Below, piece after piece: positions 10,509 through 21,285 of a stretch of DNA of 64,000 nt. A program made the translations under genes and the position numbers. This stretch comes from Bedellia somnulentella. Lineage: Eukaryota > Arthropoda > Insecta > Lepidoptera > Bedelliidae. Location: positions 799,695-863,694 of the forward strand of contig OY755190.1 in assembly GCA_963576735.1 (NCBI GenBank), given 5' to 3'. A model generated the notes under the pieces. The model did no database searches. It was not told where the DNA came from and saw nothing but the letters and a program-made list of their open reading frames with translations. Within the stretch, counting starts at the first letter, position 1. Each line of letters opens with the position of its first letter.

Positions 10509-11713
10509 GTTTCTTAACAGTAAAAACTTAAACTTGCTCTTATGTATGTAAAAAGATAAGTATCTGATGATAAAAGTTTGAAGGGGGGTCCTAATAATCT
10601 AACATAAGTTAGACTTGCTTTACCAGCCTAAATTTTTAAACCATTATATCATAGTGTAACTATATTAATTGCATAAAAAACAAAATCCCGTACAACAAAC
10701 GTTAATTTCTGCTCATTTCTGCTCAATATTGATAACAACAACACATGTTTGATATATCCACAACATAACAGATTACCATAATATTCTCTGAAAAAATTAA
10801 TAAATATTGAAGAGGCTATTATTCCTTGGTGTTAGTAACAGCATCGGATAGACTTTGAAATATTTTCATTAATATACACATTAAAATTGTACAAATAATT
10901 ATATATAAAATAAATGTTCAACAAAAAATCCCTCAGAAAATAAACTTTTATATTGTAATAGTATTCACAACAACATCCTATCTTCCGTACAATAAACATT
11001 ATTGATAATGCGACAACCTATCTCCCATCATAAATCCTTGTCTCGCATACACGTACATTGAACGAAATTTAAAATGCAAAGAAACAATATCGTGTATAAA
11101 TATTGTATGTGCGGTATCGCGATATTTACGAGCCGATTGGGAAATACGACAACGTCTTGTGAATTACGGAAAACAAGATGGCTGACGTTATCTGTCAAAC
11201 TGCAAAACTCATTTGTTTTTCTAACCTCAATTTACGTATTTGGAGTTTAATGTTTTGGATTGTTGCGTACATATTAGTTTTTCTTCTTTTCTTGTTGTAA
11301 ATAATTTATTATCTGTACAAATAAAGTAAAATTGGATATTCTGTTTGTTATATAAAATAACCGCTTTTTACCATAATATGGTAATAGTTAAATATATTGT
11401 TTTACAGTGTTAGGTCCGGCCGATCTCTAAGCCGGCTGAACCTATTTGACGTGACTTTCACTGGCATATTGTTGATTTGCTAAGGAGTAACCTAACAATT
11501 TTCTGATACTCTTAATAGCCGTGAAATCTACTTACCGAAAATATGTGTGTTTTTTTTACCACCATATTTTGCTCTGAGACTAGTGTTTAAAAAACGGTTT
11601 AACACGTACAAACTCAAGTTATAAATAGTTATTTATTAGTTAGTGCTAGTAACAAAAGACGATGAGATCCTCACCTCACATCCTGAAGCCACCAGCTGAT
11701 TATTATTGTCTCT
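10509..11713. other. spacer; short GC-richer block near 11140-11260
   Basis: Mostly AT-rich spacer. Around 11160-11200 a GC-richer block (ACAAGATGGCTGACG) resembles promoter or 5'-UTR sequence, but no open frame of useful length follows. No gene called. Confidence 0.4.
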
Positions 11714-12105
11714 TTAACCGACTTCAAAAAAGGAGGTTCTCAGTTCGATTGTTTGTATGTATGTATGTTTGTATGTATGTATAATTGTCGATAGTTGCGA
11801 TTATCTCGAGTTTAGCTTAAGCTATTTGGATGCGGTTCTCAGAACAGTATTCGTTACATTTAGGAAAAGGTTTTAGTGCCTTAACCGACCAAAAAAAGAA
11901 AGGAGGTTCTGTGTTTGACCTGTATGTATGTCTGTTGGTCCGCGATTATCTCACGTTTGGCTTAAGCTATTTGGATGCGGTTTTCAGAAAAGCATTCGTT
12001 ACATTTAGAAGATGGGTTAAGTGATTTAACCGACTCTAAAAGAAAGGAGGTTCTGTGTTTGACCTGCATGTATGTATGTTGGTCGGCGATTATTTACTAC
12101 TTCTG
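11714..12105 (+). repeat. 2.5-unit tandem repeat
   Basis: Units start at 11714, 11881 and 12026, each with TTAACCGAC. Units one and two (167 and 145 bp) share GGAGGTTCTG-type sequence, a TGTATGTATG run, GCTTAAGCTATTTGGATGCG and ATTCGTTACATTTAG. The third is cut off. The AACCGACTTCAAAAAAGGAG start is a widespread lepidopteran repeat motif. Confidence 0.8.
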
Positions 12106-12444
12106 TTTTATATGTATATGTCGTTTAAAGTTTAAACTGACATCAGTGATACTATAATATCAAAAAAAATCCTCCACAAAATATATGAAGAGTTGCATTT
12201 ATGCACACAAAAGGTCGCTGTTTATTTAAAAAACATTGTACAACTCAATAATTCTGTTAAACATATTGACAATACGGATGGATAGTCTCTCGTGCCCAAT
12301 TTGGCAGTATGAAGGGTGCACAACTGCACAGGGCAGGTGTTTACAAGAAATCCATGTTTATTGAAAACTATAGTAAAGGGTTACTCTCATACAATGTCAA
12401 CTTTTTAAATTGTGTTCTGAAACTTCTACATTTTATTTTTATAT

Positions 12445-12683
12445 GCTGTGTAGTGTCGGCTTCACTACCCAATTTCTTCCGGTGGGCGTACGTAAGAGGC
12501 GACTAACGGTATTGGGGCTTTTAAGGGATTTTTGGGAGATGTGGTTGGTGACGACGACCAACGACTTTTATCTCACCATCTTTTCCCCACTCAACTTTCC
12601 AAAAGTAGCTGACGATTTTCGAATTCCCTAGCTCTGGGTACCCCTTCTAGGGATTTATAGCCGTGAGTATATGTATGTATGTA
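12445..12683 (+). repeat. SINE-A (A1)
   Basis: The head lacks AGAATAGC after GGCTT. The B-box-like segment is altered to GGTTGGTGACGACGACC. The tail is complete. Confidence 0.87.
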
Positions 12684-13205
12684 CATTTTTAACTGCATTT
12701 ATATCAGAAAGGTATTCTAAAAGTGCTTGCTTAATACCTTATTTTTTGTTATGTACACGATCTTTACGCCAACTTCAGATTACTCAATTTATTCGCATCT
12801 ATGTAGAAACTTTTCACTTAAACACATATATAACAAACAACGGGACAATATGGCAACTTCTCGCATTTTTTTACTTTCATAAATCTTTTTAGACAATAAT
12901 TTTTAGTTACATTGAATGTAGCCTTTTAAGCAAATCCTGTATTTCAAATAAACGTCATCTTAAAAACAATTTTATGCACTAAAAATACCAATAATAACTT
13001 CCCAACCCTCTGATATTTTTTTATGTTTTCAAGTCGGAAGAGCCCGTGAAACGATAGGGCTGACCCCTGGTGGAGGTAACAGCTTGTTTTTCACCCCTTC
13101 GAATTGATTTACCAATCATTTTACTGTCAATATTCATGTGTTATCTATTTTTGTGAATAACATCACTTATTGACTATTATATTAGGTAATAGACAATAAA
13201 AAAGC

Positions 13206-13718
13206 ACTGCGTAGCGTTCGGCTTAGGTATGCATTACTTCATTTCTTCCGATGGGTGTACGTAAGAGGTACAAACATACATACATACATATATTCACGGC
13301 TATAAATCCCTTAACGGGGTAGCCAGAGCTTTGAAATGAAGAATTCCTCAGCCACTTTTGGAAGTTGATTGGGAAAAGATGGTTATAATAAATGTTTTTG
13401 GTGACGGGTCTCCAACCACATCGCCCAAAAATCACTTAAAAAGCCCCCTATACCGTTAGTCACCTCTTACGATCACCCACGGGTAGAAATAGGGTAGTGT
13501 TATTCTAAGCCGACACTACACGGCTACGAGAGGTGATTAACGGTTTTGGGGTTTTCAAGGGATTTTGGAGCGATGCGGCTGGAGACCCATTACCAATATA
13601 ACCTTTATTTCACCATCCTTCCACGCAACTTCGAAAAGCAGCAGAGGAATTTCTAAACCCTAACTCTGGCTACCCCTTCAAGAGATTTATAGCCGTGAGT
13701 ATATGTAAGTATGTATAT
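13206..13718 (+). repeat. SINE-A host copy split by a minus SINE-A
   Basis: The 5' part (13206-13272) and 3' part (13525-13718) together make one + copy. TACGTAAGAGGT before and TACGAGAGGT after the insert are its TSD, with a 2-bp difference. Confidence 0.78.
13273..13524 (-). repeat. SINE-A (A2) nested in the 13206 copy
   Basis: Full length, with CATACATACATA at the left and CCGACACTACACGGC at the right. It is nearly identical in several blocks to the A2 copy at 9067. Confidence 0.87.
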
Positions 13719-13738
13719 CACTTATTGATTACTATATT

Positions 13739-13985
13739 TACATATACATATATAATCACGGCTATAAATCCCTAGAAGGGGTAGCCAGAGGTAAGGAATG
13801 AAAAATTCCTCAGCCTTCTTTGGGAAATTGAGTGGGGTAAAGATGGTAAAGTAAAGGTTGTTGGTGATGGGTCTCCAACCGCATCGCCCAAAAATCCCTT
13901 AAAAGCCCGAATACCGTTAGTCGCCTCTTCCGTACACCCATCGGTAGAAACGGGGTAGTGCTTTTCTAAGCCGACACTACACAGC
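13739..13985 (-). repeat. SINE-A (A1), full length
   Basis: Third copy in this cluster. Head CCGACACTACACAGC at the right end, short tail at the left. Confidence 0.87.
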
Positions 13986-14234
13986 TCTAAAGGTTTTAGA
14001 AATACTTAAAAAAGCAAAGAATCCTCTATTTATCGTCATTTTGTACAAACATTATTTATTAACTGCGCTTAATGCCATCAATAGCACCAGGCCATCCTAA
14101 TCAAATTGGTGATTAATAAGAAAATATATATAAGTCCATCTTGATTTCGCCATATCGGGAAAAAGGAGTAGAAATTCCGGTCTCATTTCGACATTGTTTA
14201 GACAATTGCAAACCCTGAATTTCTTAATTTAAAT

Positions 14235-14365
14235 CTTATTGTTCATGAAAACATCATGTGGGGATTATTACTAATAAATAAAGAATAAATAAAGGAAAGA
14301 AAAATTTCGACACAGGCGGGAATCGAACCCGCGACCTCGGGTATACGCCCCGACGCTATATTGTG
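14235..14365 (-). repeat. SINE-C, tRNA-headed
   Basis: On the minus strand a tRNA-like head (B box GCGGGTTCGATTCCCGCC) is followed by AAATTTTTCTTTCC, TTTATTTATTAGTAATAATC and CCCCACATGATG. The layout matches the + copy at 54876. It is not a tRNA gene: acceptor pairing is lost. Confidence 0.7.
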
Positions 14366-14584
14366 TATAGTTTTTATTTCAGTTTGCGATTATCTTTTTT
14401 AAAGCTGGGTAAAAATGTCACGAATCCATCTCATTCTTGAGTTTATATCCGACAGAAAGGAAGTGATAGTGTTTTTTCGCTCGTATCTTGATAAATGCAC
14501 AGAGATGAAAAGCTGTTGGTACAAATACTTAATACGATTATGAACTTTAGTTGGTTTACTTCTTTTTGTTACACTATTTTCTTC

Positions 14585-14968
14585 ATTGTCACTACACTTT
14601 TCTACCCACGGGTGTCGTAAAAGGCGAATAAGAATATGGGTCTTTTTAAATAATCAAATGGAAAATGTGCTCAAAAAGGCAGGTGTCCGAAGTACGAAGA
14701 ATAAAAGAGCATGTATGAAAAGATTGATGGATGTGAAAGAAGCTAGAGAGGTTTGCCAGGATCGTACAAAGTGGCGATCGACAGTCTCTACCTACCCCAA
14801 CAGGAACTAACGGCGTGAGAATATGTATGTATGTATGTCTTTTTAAATGGTTTTTAGGCGATGTGGTTGGAGATGGAGACCCATCATATCACCAACGATA
14901 CTTTATTTCTACCATCTTGTCCCCTATCAACTTCCAAATGTGGTCGAGCAGTTCCTAGCTTTTAACAA
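14585..14968 (+). repeat. SINE-A (A3) interrupted by an RTE end
   Basis: CTACCCACGGGTGTCG starts the A3 copy and GGTTTTTAGGCGATGTGG continues it after the insert. The copy fades after GCAGTTCCTAGCT, before its 3' module. Confidence 0.85.
14652..14837 (+). mobile_element. RTE 3' end inserted in SINE-A, 11-bp TSD
   Basis: TCTTTTTAAAT occurs at 14641-14651 and again at 14838-14848. Between them lie the last ~45 codons of the RTE frame (KKAGVRSTKNKRACMKRLMD), the 3' module and a TATG tail. The 74-residue frame that spans the junction is a fusion accident. Confidence 0.94.
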
Positions 14969-15126
14969 TAATTAACTGAAGTTGTTGTTTTCTTAAAAGT
15001 GTATTATGCCACAGATAACATAGTAAAATTTTGGCATCCAGTTTTTATGTATTTTTTGTCAATAGTCTCTGCTTACCGAGTTATGCTTTTGGCCTGGATG
15101 TATTTACACATTCACATAACAACAAA

Positions 15127-15361
15127 CATACATACATATACTCACGGCTATAAATCCCTAGATGGGGTAGCCAGAGCTAAGGAATCAGAAATTCCTCGGC
15201 CACTTTTGGAAAGTTAAGTGGGGAAAAGATAGTAAAAATAAAGGTTTTTGGTGATGGGTCTCCAACCGCATCGCCCAAAAATCCCTTTAAAGACCCTGCG
15301 CCTCTTACGTACACCCGCCGGAAGAATTGGGGTAGTGATCTCTATGCCGACAATACACAGC
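15127..15361 (-). repeat. SINE-A (A1) with probable TSD
   Basis: CACATAACAACAAA (15113-15126) and CACATAACAAA (15364-15374) flank the copy, differing by one AAC unit. About ten bases of the TAACGGTATTGG stretch are missing. Confidence 0.82.
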
Positions 15362-15946
15362 ACCACATAACAAATTATATCTCTAACACGTACCATTCAC
15401 TAAGTAATCTATCACACAATGAACCCCGTACATTCTGCAACCATCATTAGACTAATCGTCAAACAATACATATATTAGCCATTAAGGATAATCTTAGGTA
15501 TTATTATTTGGCTCACAAAGACGATCCTCAGAAGATGGCGCTTTGTATAGTTTAATAAAGGTATAGTTTTGGCTATCTTAAACAATAGGCTTTAGATTTT
15601 ATTTGGGTTTGGGGTTGGAGGGTTCCATTAAATGTATTTAATTTTATTTCACACGTCATAGTCAAACTACCTTCTTATATCCAGTATATACGACCATAAA
15701 TCTGAAAAAAATATAGATGTTTTTGGGGCTAGAGTAAGAAATAGATTGTAAAATAAAGGATTATAGATTTCTAGCCACATCCCCTACAAATAATTTAAAA
15801 CTCCAAAACCTAATTTCGCCTGTTGTGGCATCCGCTGGAACATAACATGAACACATTTTGTGTTTTACTTACTCTTACTTTTCTCTTAATTTCAATCGGA
15901 GGCAATTAAGGAATAACATCAGTTATTGTTATTACTAACAAAATAT
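15362..15946. other. spacer, no feature
   Basis: Unique AT-rich sequence. Nothing recognised on either strand. Confidence 0.5.
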
Positions 15947-16330
15947 GACGACGTGATAGCTCAATGGGTAGAACACCGGTTATCGTGCAAACGACTAGTG
16001 TTCAAATCCTGGGTCGGGCCTACACCAATTTGTCTTTTCTAAAGTGTGTGTTGTGTTGTGATATGTGTGGTTAATTTATCATGGTTGTTAACGGTGAGGG
16101 AAAACATCGTGAGGAAACCCATATGGCTGAGTTGTACTTAGTCATGTGACAGTGTATTCGTACAAAACGGCGATAGGCCTGCCCCCTATCACGTGAGTAC
16201 ACTGTCCATGCAAAACGTGGGTACTCTGAACACCAGGTGACAAAGTCACGTGATGTTCAGAAGTATTAGTACCTCTGCCAACCTCTTCGGGGATATGCGG
16301 CGTGAACGTTTATGTTATGTTATGTTATGT
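15947..16330 (+). repeat. SINE-B, full length
   Basis: Head GTGATAGCTCAATGGGTAGA (A box), then GTGTTCAAATCC (B box). The tail is four TTATG units. A minus SINE-A begins at the tail's last base. Confidence 0.92.
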
Positions 16331-16551
16331 ATAATTCCTAAAACGGGGTAGCCAGAGCTTTGGAATGAGAAATTCCTCAGCCACTTTTTGAGGTTCTGTG
16401 GGGAAAAGATGTTAAAAATAAATGTTTTTGGTGACGGGTCTCCAACAGCATCGCCCGAAAATCTCTTAAAAGCCCCAGTACCGTTAGTCGCCTCTTACTT
16501 ACACCCACCGGCTGAAATGGGGTAGTACTATTCTAAGCCGGCACTATACAT
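16331..16551 (-). repeat. SINE-A, lacking its 3' terminus
   Basis: It starts inside the 3' module (CCTAAAACGGGG), directly against the SINE-B tail, and runs to the head CCGGCACTATACA. The missing ACTCACGGC end was lost at the SINE-B junction. Confidence 0.83.
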
Positions 16552-16969
16552 TACATACATATTGGTGAGATTATAAATGGGAGACCGTAGTTTGCATGTG
16601 ACTATTAATTAATTCTAAAGTGCAGGACAAAAACAAACATCACTAGATACATTTATTAGAAAAACTTCATCAGATCACAGTAAATAAATATTGGATCTGC
16701 TCATGAAAAACCCTGATTCAGCTATCGGATCAAATTATTCATTTAGATCATTAACTATTGTATGTACTTAAAAATGGTTGGGCAACAAAGTCCAACATAT
16801 ATAGGAGTGATTAAAACTAACACAACATAACAGACTCTAGATAGAATCGTGAGCAAATAATTCTAAATAAAAACTATTATCAATTCAATTAAAATCTACT
16901 TAGTTATATACATCAGCTACAAATATATATATATATAAATTTAAAAAAGTATAACACTTATTTACATAA

Positions 16970-17235
16970 TTAAAATAGATACCTAAAAACTTGAATTCTA
17001 AAAACATCTTCCAGCTCCTCTTCTCGGGGAAGGGTACCTAGGACGCTGGAAGCATTGCCGCGTTGTATGGCAATGCTAAGTCTTTGTCCAAGGTAAGGGC
17101 CTGCCTTTGGGTTCCCAGTTGTTTCAATAAGACGGCAAGCCAACTCTTAATACAAACCACGTGCTTCCGGACCCCAAAGACCCAAAGTCTCCACCGCAAA
17201 GGGGACAAAATAATATCCTTGGGGTAGAGAGGAGT
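16970..17235 (-). pseudogene. C-terminal fragment of a non-LTR retrotransposon ORF2
   Basis: Translated on the minus strand, this reads VPFAVETLGLWGPEA, one in-frame stop, then ACRLIETTGNPKAGPYLGQR followed by LSIAIQRGNASSVLGTLP, ending at a TAA at 16970-16972. The pattern 'P.AVETLG.WG....' followed by 'QRLSIAIQRGNA..LGT' is familiar from the C-termini of insect LINE ORF2 proteins. I cannot assign the clade. The stop and the absence of an upstream RT domain show a dead fragment. Confidence 0.68.
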
Positions 17236-17340
17236 ATTTCAGTTATGGGACTAGATTTTTGTATAGGGCTAAATATAGACTTTTTACATATAAAATTAAA
17301 CATGTAACAGAACATCACGTGACTATGAGGTAGTAGTACA

Positions 17341-17541
17341 CTAATCGTTCATTTCTAAAGACATGTGTGGTTAATTTATCATGATTGTTAACGGTAAGGG
17401 AAAACATCGTAAAAAACCCACATGGCTAAGTTAATTAGTCATGTGACAATATATTCGTACAAAATGGCGATACACCTGCCCCATCTCACGCGAGTACTCG
17501 CAGGTACAGGTGAAAATATCACGTGATGTTTGAGTTTGAGC
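17341..17541 (+). repeat. SINE-B, older copy with TTTGAG tail
   Basis: The head is lost and the hairpin block is rearranged. The tail reads GTTTGAGTTTGAG rather than TTATG, as in the copy at 43509. Confidence 0.75.
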
Positions 17542-17557
17542 AAATGTTCAATTTATT

Positions 17558-17930
17558 GCAGCAACCGTGATAGCCTAGTGGGTAGAACACTCGGTTATCG
17601 TGCAAACGACTAGTGTTCATATCCTGGGTCAGGCCTACACCAATTTGTCTTTTCTAAAGAAATATGTGTGGTTAATTTATCATGGTTGTTATCGGTGAGG
17701 GAAAACATCGTGAGGAAACCCACATGGCTGAGTTGTACTTAGTCATGTGACAGTGTATTCGTACAAAACGGCGATAGGCCTGCCCCCTATCATGTGAGTA
17801 CACTGTCCATGCAAAACGTGGGTACTCTGAACACCAGGTGACAAAGTCACGTGATGTTCAGAAGTTTTAGTACCTCTGTCAACCCCTTCGGGGATATTCG
17901 GCGTGAACGTTTATGTTATGTTGTGTTATG
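17558..17930 (+). repeat. SINE-B, full length with 11-bp TSD
   Basis: TSD TTCAATTTATT at 17547-17557 and 17931-17941 (14 bp if the preceding ATG, also the end of the tail, is counted). A box TAGCCTAGTGGGTAG, B box GTGTTCATATCC. Four hairpins follow at 17723-17747, 17750-17806, 17827-17861 and 17883-17893. Confidence 0.95.
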
Positions 17931-18427
17931 TTCAATTTATTCAAAAATATATTAAACACTGATGTAAATTTTCACTGCCCAGTTTGTTTATCTTACATAG
18001 TATCACCAAAGCTGATCCTTTATTTCACCCATATTTACATAACAATAAATGGTTAATGGTTCACATTTCGACACGTTTCCGAAAACCCGTCTGCAGTGAA
18101 TCAAACCTAGTTGAGCTCATTTGAAAGTTTTCTCATTTGCAATTCAGTACAAACTGAAAGGGCTCGAAGCATTCCGACATTCGGAACGTTCCTTTTTACG
18201 TTGCCTTTTCGTGTGTTGGTCTGCTATTGATTTAGCTGAGATACGATTTGCTTTTATGCAGCATAGCACTATAATTTCTAAAGAGATAACCGTTATTTTG
18301 TCAGCTAGTTTGGGGGTGGAATATTTAAAACACTTAGATACATCATGTCTGCCGTATTTCCTCTAAGGGTTGCCAGAAGTTCTTAGTTTTCCAGATTTGG
18401 ATAATTTGGAGGCTAATGTTATTTGTA

Positions 18428-18525
18428 ATCATGGCTATTATCCCATAAAAAGGTAAAGCAGAGATTGACAAATAAAGGGTTGTCGATGATGAGTTCACTT
18501 CTGCACCGCCCATCAATTATATCAA
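18428..18525 (-). repeat. SINE-A (A3-like), decayed
   Basis: ATCATGGCTATTATCCC followed by AAAAAGGTAAAGCAGAG matches the A3 3' module with many changes. Confidence 0.5.
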
Positions 18526-18880
18526 AATCTCCGAAAATATAATTTTTTTTAATGGATATCCACGAGCAAAGGTGAGATGAAACGACTTAGTGTGGAAATG
18601 CCTAATTTTCTACACGTTACAGGTTATATCTGTCGCAGCTTTTGTTATAACTAAGGTTTACTGAAAAACAGCAATAAACTACCGACTAAACTATTAGTAA
18701 ATATAATTAATCGAACCAAAAACGAAATTAAGGTCACAGCATATCAACGTAACGTCAAACGGCAAAGGAACGGCCACACCTTTCCATAAATCAACACCCT
18801 TAAAACAATCACTACAAATATGCGTAAATATGAACGCATCGGAGGGATGATTCTGCTAAAATATTTAAAGTTTTGGACAG

Positions 18881-19134
18881 ACATACATACATACATATTC
18901 TCACGCCGTTAGTTCCCATTGGGTTAGACAGAGACTATCGATCGCCACTTTGTGCGTTCCTAGCAAACCTCTCTAGCTTCATTCACATCCATCAATCTTT
19001 CCATACATGCTCTTTTATTCTTCGTACTATGGACACCTGCCTTTTTGAGTAAATTTTCTATTTGATCCAAATGTGTACTCCGAGGTCGTCGTCTACTAAC
19101 ATTACCTTCCACATTGGCTCTATAGATCTCTTTT
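18881..19134 (-). mobile_element. RTE 3' end, 5'-truncated
   Basis: It reads from a CATA tail through CTCACGCCGTTAGTTCCCAT, then the complement of the 'KRLMDVNEAREV' codons and the 'RGRPRRTHLDQI' region. Similarity ends near 19134. Confidence 0.88.
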
Positions 19135-20036
19135 TTACTTATTAATATTTGATATCTACGGTTACCTATGATTTTGAATTGTGAGTCGTATTACCGGTGG
19201 TTTTCGTACTATTTGTTAGTGAACGAAAACGCAACGTATTTAGTTATTAGATTTTCCTTAAGTATCGCTACTGTATTTGTATCTGTTATTCTTCCCCTGT
19301 TCTAATAAATTGAAAATATTTCCTATGCTCATTTACATTTTTCAATTTACTACCAATTACCACAATAATCTTTCAGTACTATGAAGTAGGTAATGGAAGA
19401 GATTTAATAAAAGAGGCATGTCCATTTTTTGAGCAGAAATCGAAAAGAAACCTTCTTTTTTTTCATTATATTGGCATATAGAACAGTATTTCAATCTCAA
19501 AAAGTTCTCATTTGGTCTTGCTTAAACTATTTTTGCCCATTGGACCATTACTGTAGTTATGCATTACTGAATTTCTATGAGAATTATTTTCTTGTTTCGT
19601 CCTTTTTAGACCCACTTTTACGTAGCCACTTCATTCTTTCTATTAACACTACGGCTATATGGAGGTAGATAAGAAAACTAATAAGCGGAATTGCGAACTC
19701 CATTTTCCATCAACATCGAACCCTATTCCTTTCCAATAAAGTTGAAATTTGGACAAAACCAACGTTCCATTCCACGCGTTCGAAATCTCCACACCCTCTA
19801 ATAACATAGAGGACATATTTTATTAATTACTAAGGCTGTTATCACGATATATTGCCTTTATGTCTCATATTTGCATATCATGGAAAGAAGGTGGAACTTA
19901 CATGCGATGTTTCCAAATAGGGGCATTGCTATGTATAATGACATTTCGAATGTTAGATATGATACTAAGTTTATTTTGGAAACAGGTAAAATAGTAATAT
20001 TTAATGTACCGTTCTCTTAGTTTTCATTTTTTTAAC
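19135..20036. other. spacer, no feature
   Basis: AT-rich sequence with short chance frames only. Confidence 0.5.
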
Positions 20037-20047
20037 GTTTTTTACTA

Positions 20048-20353
20048 GTGTTCAAATCCCGGGTCGGGTCTACACCAATTTGTCTTTTATAAAGACATAT
20101 GTGTGGTTAATTTATCACGGTTGTTAACGGTGAGGGAAAACATCGTGATTAAATCACATGACTGAGTTGTACTTAGTCATGTGACCGTGTATTCGTACAA
20201 AACGGTGATAGGCTTGCCCCCTATCACGTGAGTACACTGTCCATGCAAAACGTGGGTACTCTGAACGCCAGGTGACAATGTCACGTGATGTTCAGAAGTA
20301 TTAGTACCTCTGCCAATCCCTTCGGGGATATTCGGCGTGAACGTTTATGTCAT
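20048..20353 (+). repeat. SINE-B, truncated at the B box, 11-bp TSD
   Basis: GTTTTTTACTA at 20037-20047 and 20354-20364. The element starts at GTGTTCAAATCCCGGG, so the A box is gone. The target's ACTA doubles as the element's own ACTAGTG, a microhomology at the 5' junction. Confidence 0.92.
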
Positions 20354-20390
20354 GTTTTTTACTATTACTGGTCGCTAGTGGTAAGAAGTG

Positions 20391-20441
20391 TCGATCGATA
20401 GTATCTGCCTACCCCAATGGAAAGTAATGGCGTGAGTATTT
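20391..20441 (+). mobile_element. RTE terminal 50 nt
   Basis: CGATCGATAGTATCTGCC, then ACCCCAATGG and GGCGTGAGTATT. Only the 3' module and a few codons remain. Confidence 0.68.
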
Positions 20442-20614
20442 GCAATATTATGTGGTCGCTTAACTACTTTAAAACAACTTTTACTTAATATGTCTGTCTG
20501 TCGCTTTTCAGTCTGGGGTAATAAGGTCTTCGAGTTGGACTGTTTCTCTCAAATTAAATTAGCAAAATATAAATATGTATTTTACGAAATTAATTTTAGA
20601 ATATATTATTTCCA

Positions 20615-20703
20615 AAACTTCCAAAAGTGGCTGAGGAATTTATAATTCCTTTGCTCTGGTTACCCCTTCTAGGGAAATATAGCCGTGAGTATATGTATGT
20701 ATG
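20615..20703 (+). repeat. SINE-A, 3' third with 8-bp TSD
   Basis: TATTTCCA at 20607-20614 and 20704-20711. The copy holds only AAACTTCCAAAAGTGGCTG onward. Confidence 0.83.
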
Positions 20704-20984
20704 TATTTCCATAATCACTTTATTTGTTCATTTATCGCTACAAGGGTCATTAAGATATTTAATGTAAGATTACCCAAATAGTATCCAAGTAATTTGATAA
20801 TAGTTCCTCCTCTAATCACGTACCTGGCAACGCGAATCGTTTAGTTCTGAGCAAATATGGGTCACTAACTATATGAACAAATAACCACCTTACTTACTTA
20901 GTATTTTGATAGTAGGATAACCATGCGTTATTGAGTTTTAACCATAAATGGAATTCATAGACCTTCTTTTATTTGGCTTGTTTG

Positions 20985-21145
20985 ACGACAGCCGTGGCCG
21001 AGTGGATAGGTGACTATCGTCTCGGTCCGGAGGTTTTGGGTTCGATCCTCGCTGAGAGCATCATTTATGTGATGAGCATAAATGATTGTTTCTTTGTCTT
21101 GGGTGTTATTTATATGTGTATTATATAATATTAAATATATCGTTA
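20985..21145 (+). repeat. SINE-D, tRNA-headed
   Basis: Head GCCGTGGCCGAGTGGATAGG (A box) and GGGTTCGATCC (B box). A body hairpin CATTTATG/CATAAATG lies at 21062-21084. It has no CTCTGSCWACCCC module, so it belongs outside the RTE/A/B group. Acceptor-stem pairing is absent, so it is not a tRNA gene. Confidence 0.75.
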
Positions 21146-21285
21146 AGTTAATTTCCCATAATACAAGTCTTACTTTGTTAGGGGTTAGCTTGATCTGTGT
21201 ATGATATTTCCATATATATAAAAAAAACGAGTTAAAGAACAATGTTCCAGAAAATTTAGATTATTCGATTTCCATTAATTCAATT

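Noticed and set aside
12309..12631. Overlapping + frames of 65-73 residues
   Set aside because: They run through a SINE-A copy; similar peptides (for example RKRRLTVLGLLRDF) recur in other SINE-A copies.
14586..14810. 74-residue + frame
   Set aside because: It spans the SINE-A/RTE junction; the first part is SINE sequence and the rest is the end of the RTE frame.
20987..21058. tRNA gene candidate
   Set aside because: A and B boxes are good but the acceptor and anticodon stems do not pair; it is the head of SINE-D. The same applies to the heads at 14285, 34800, 37228, 54876 and 58085.
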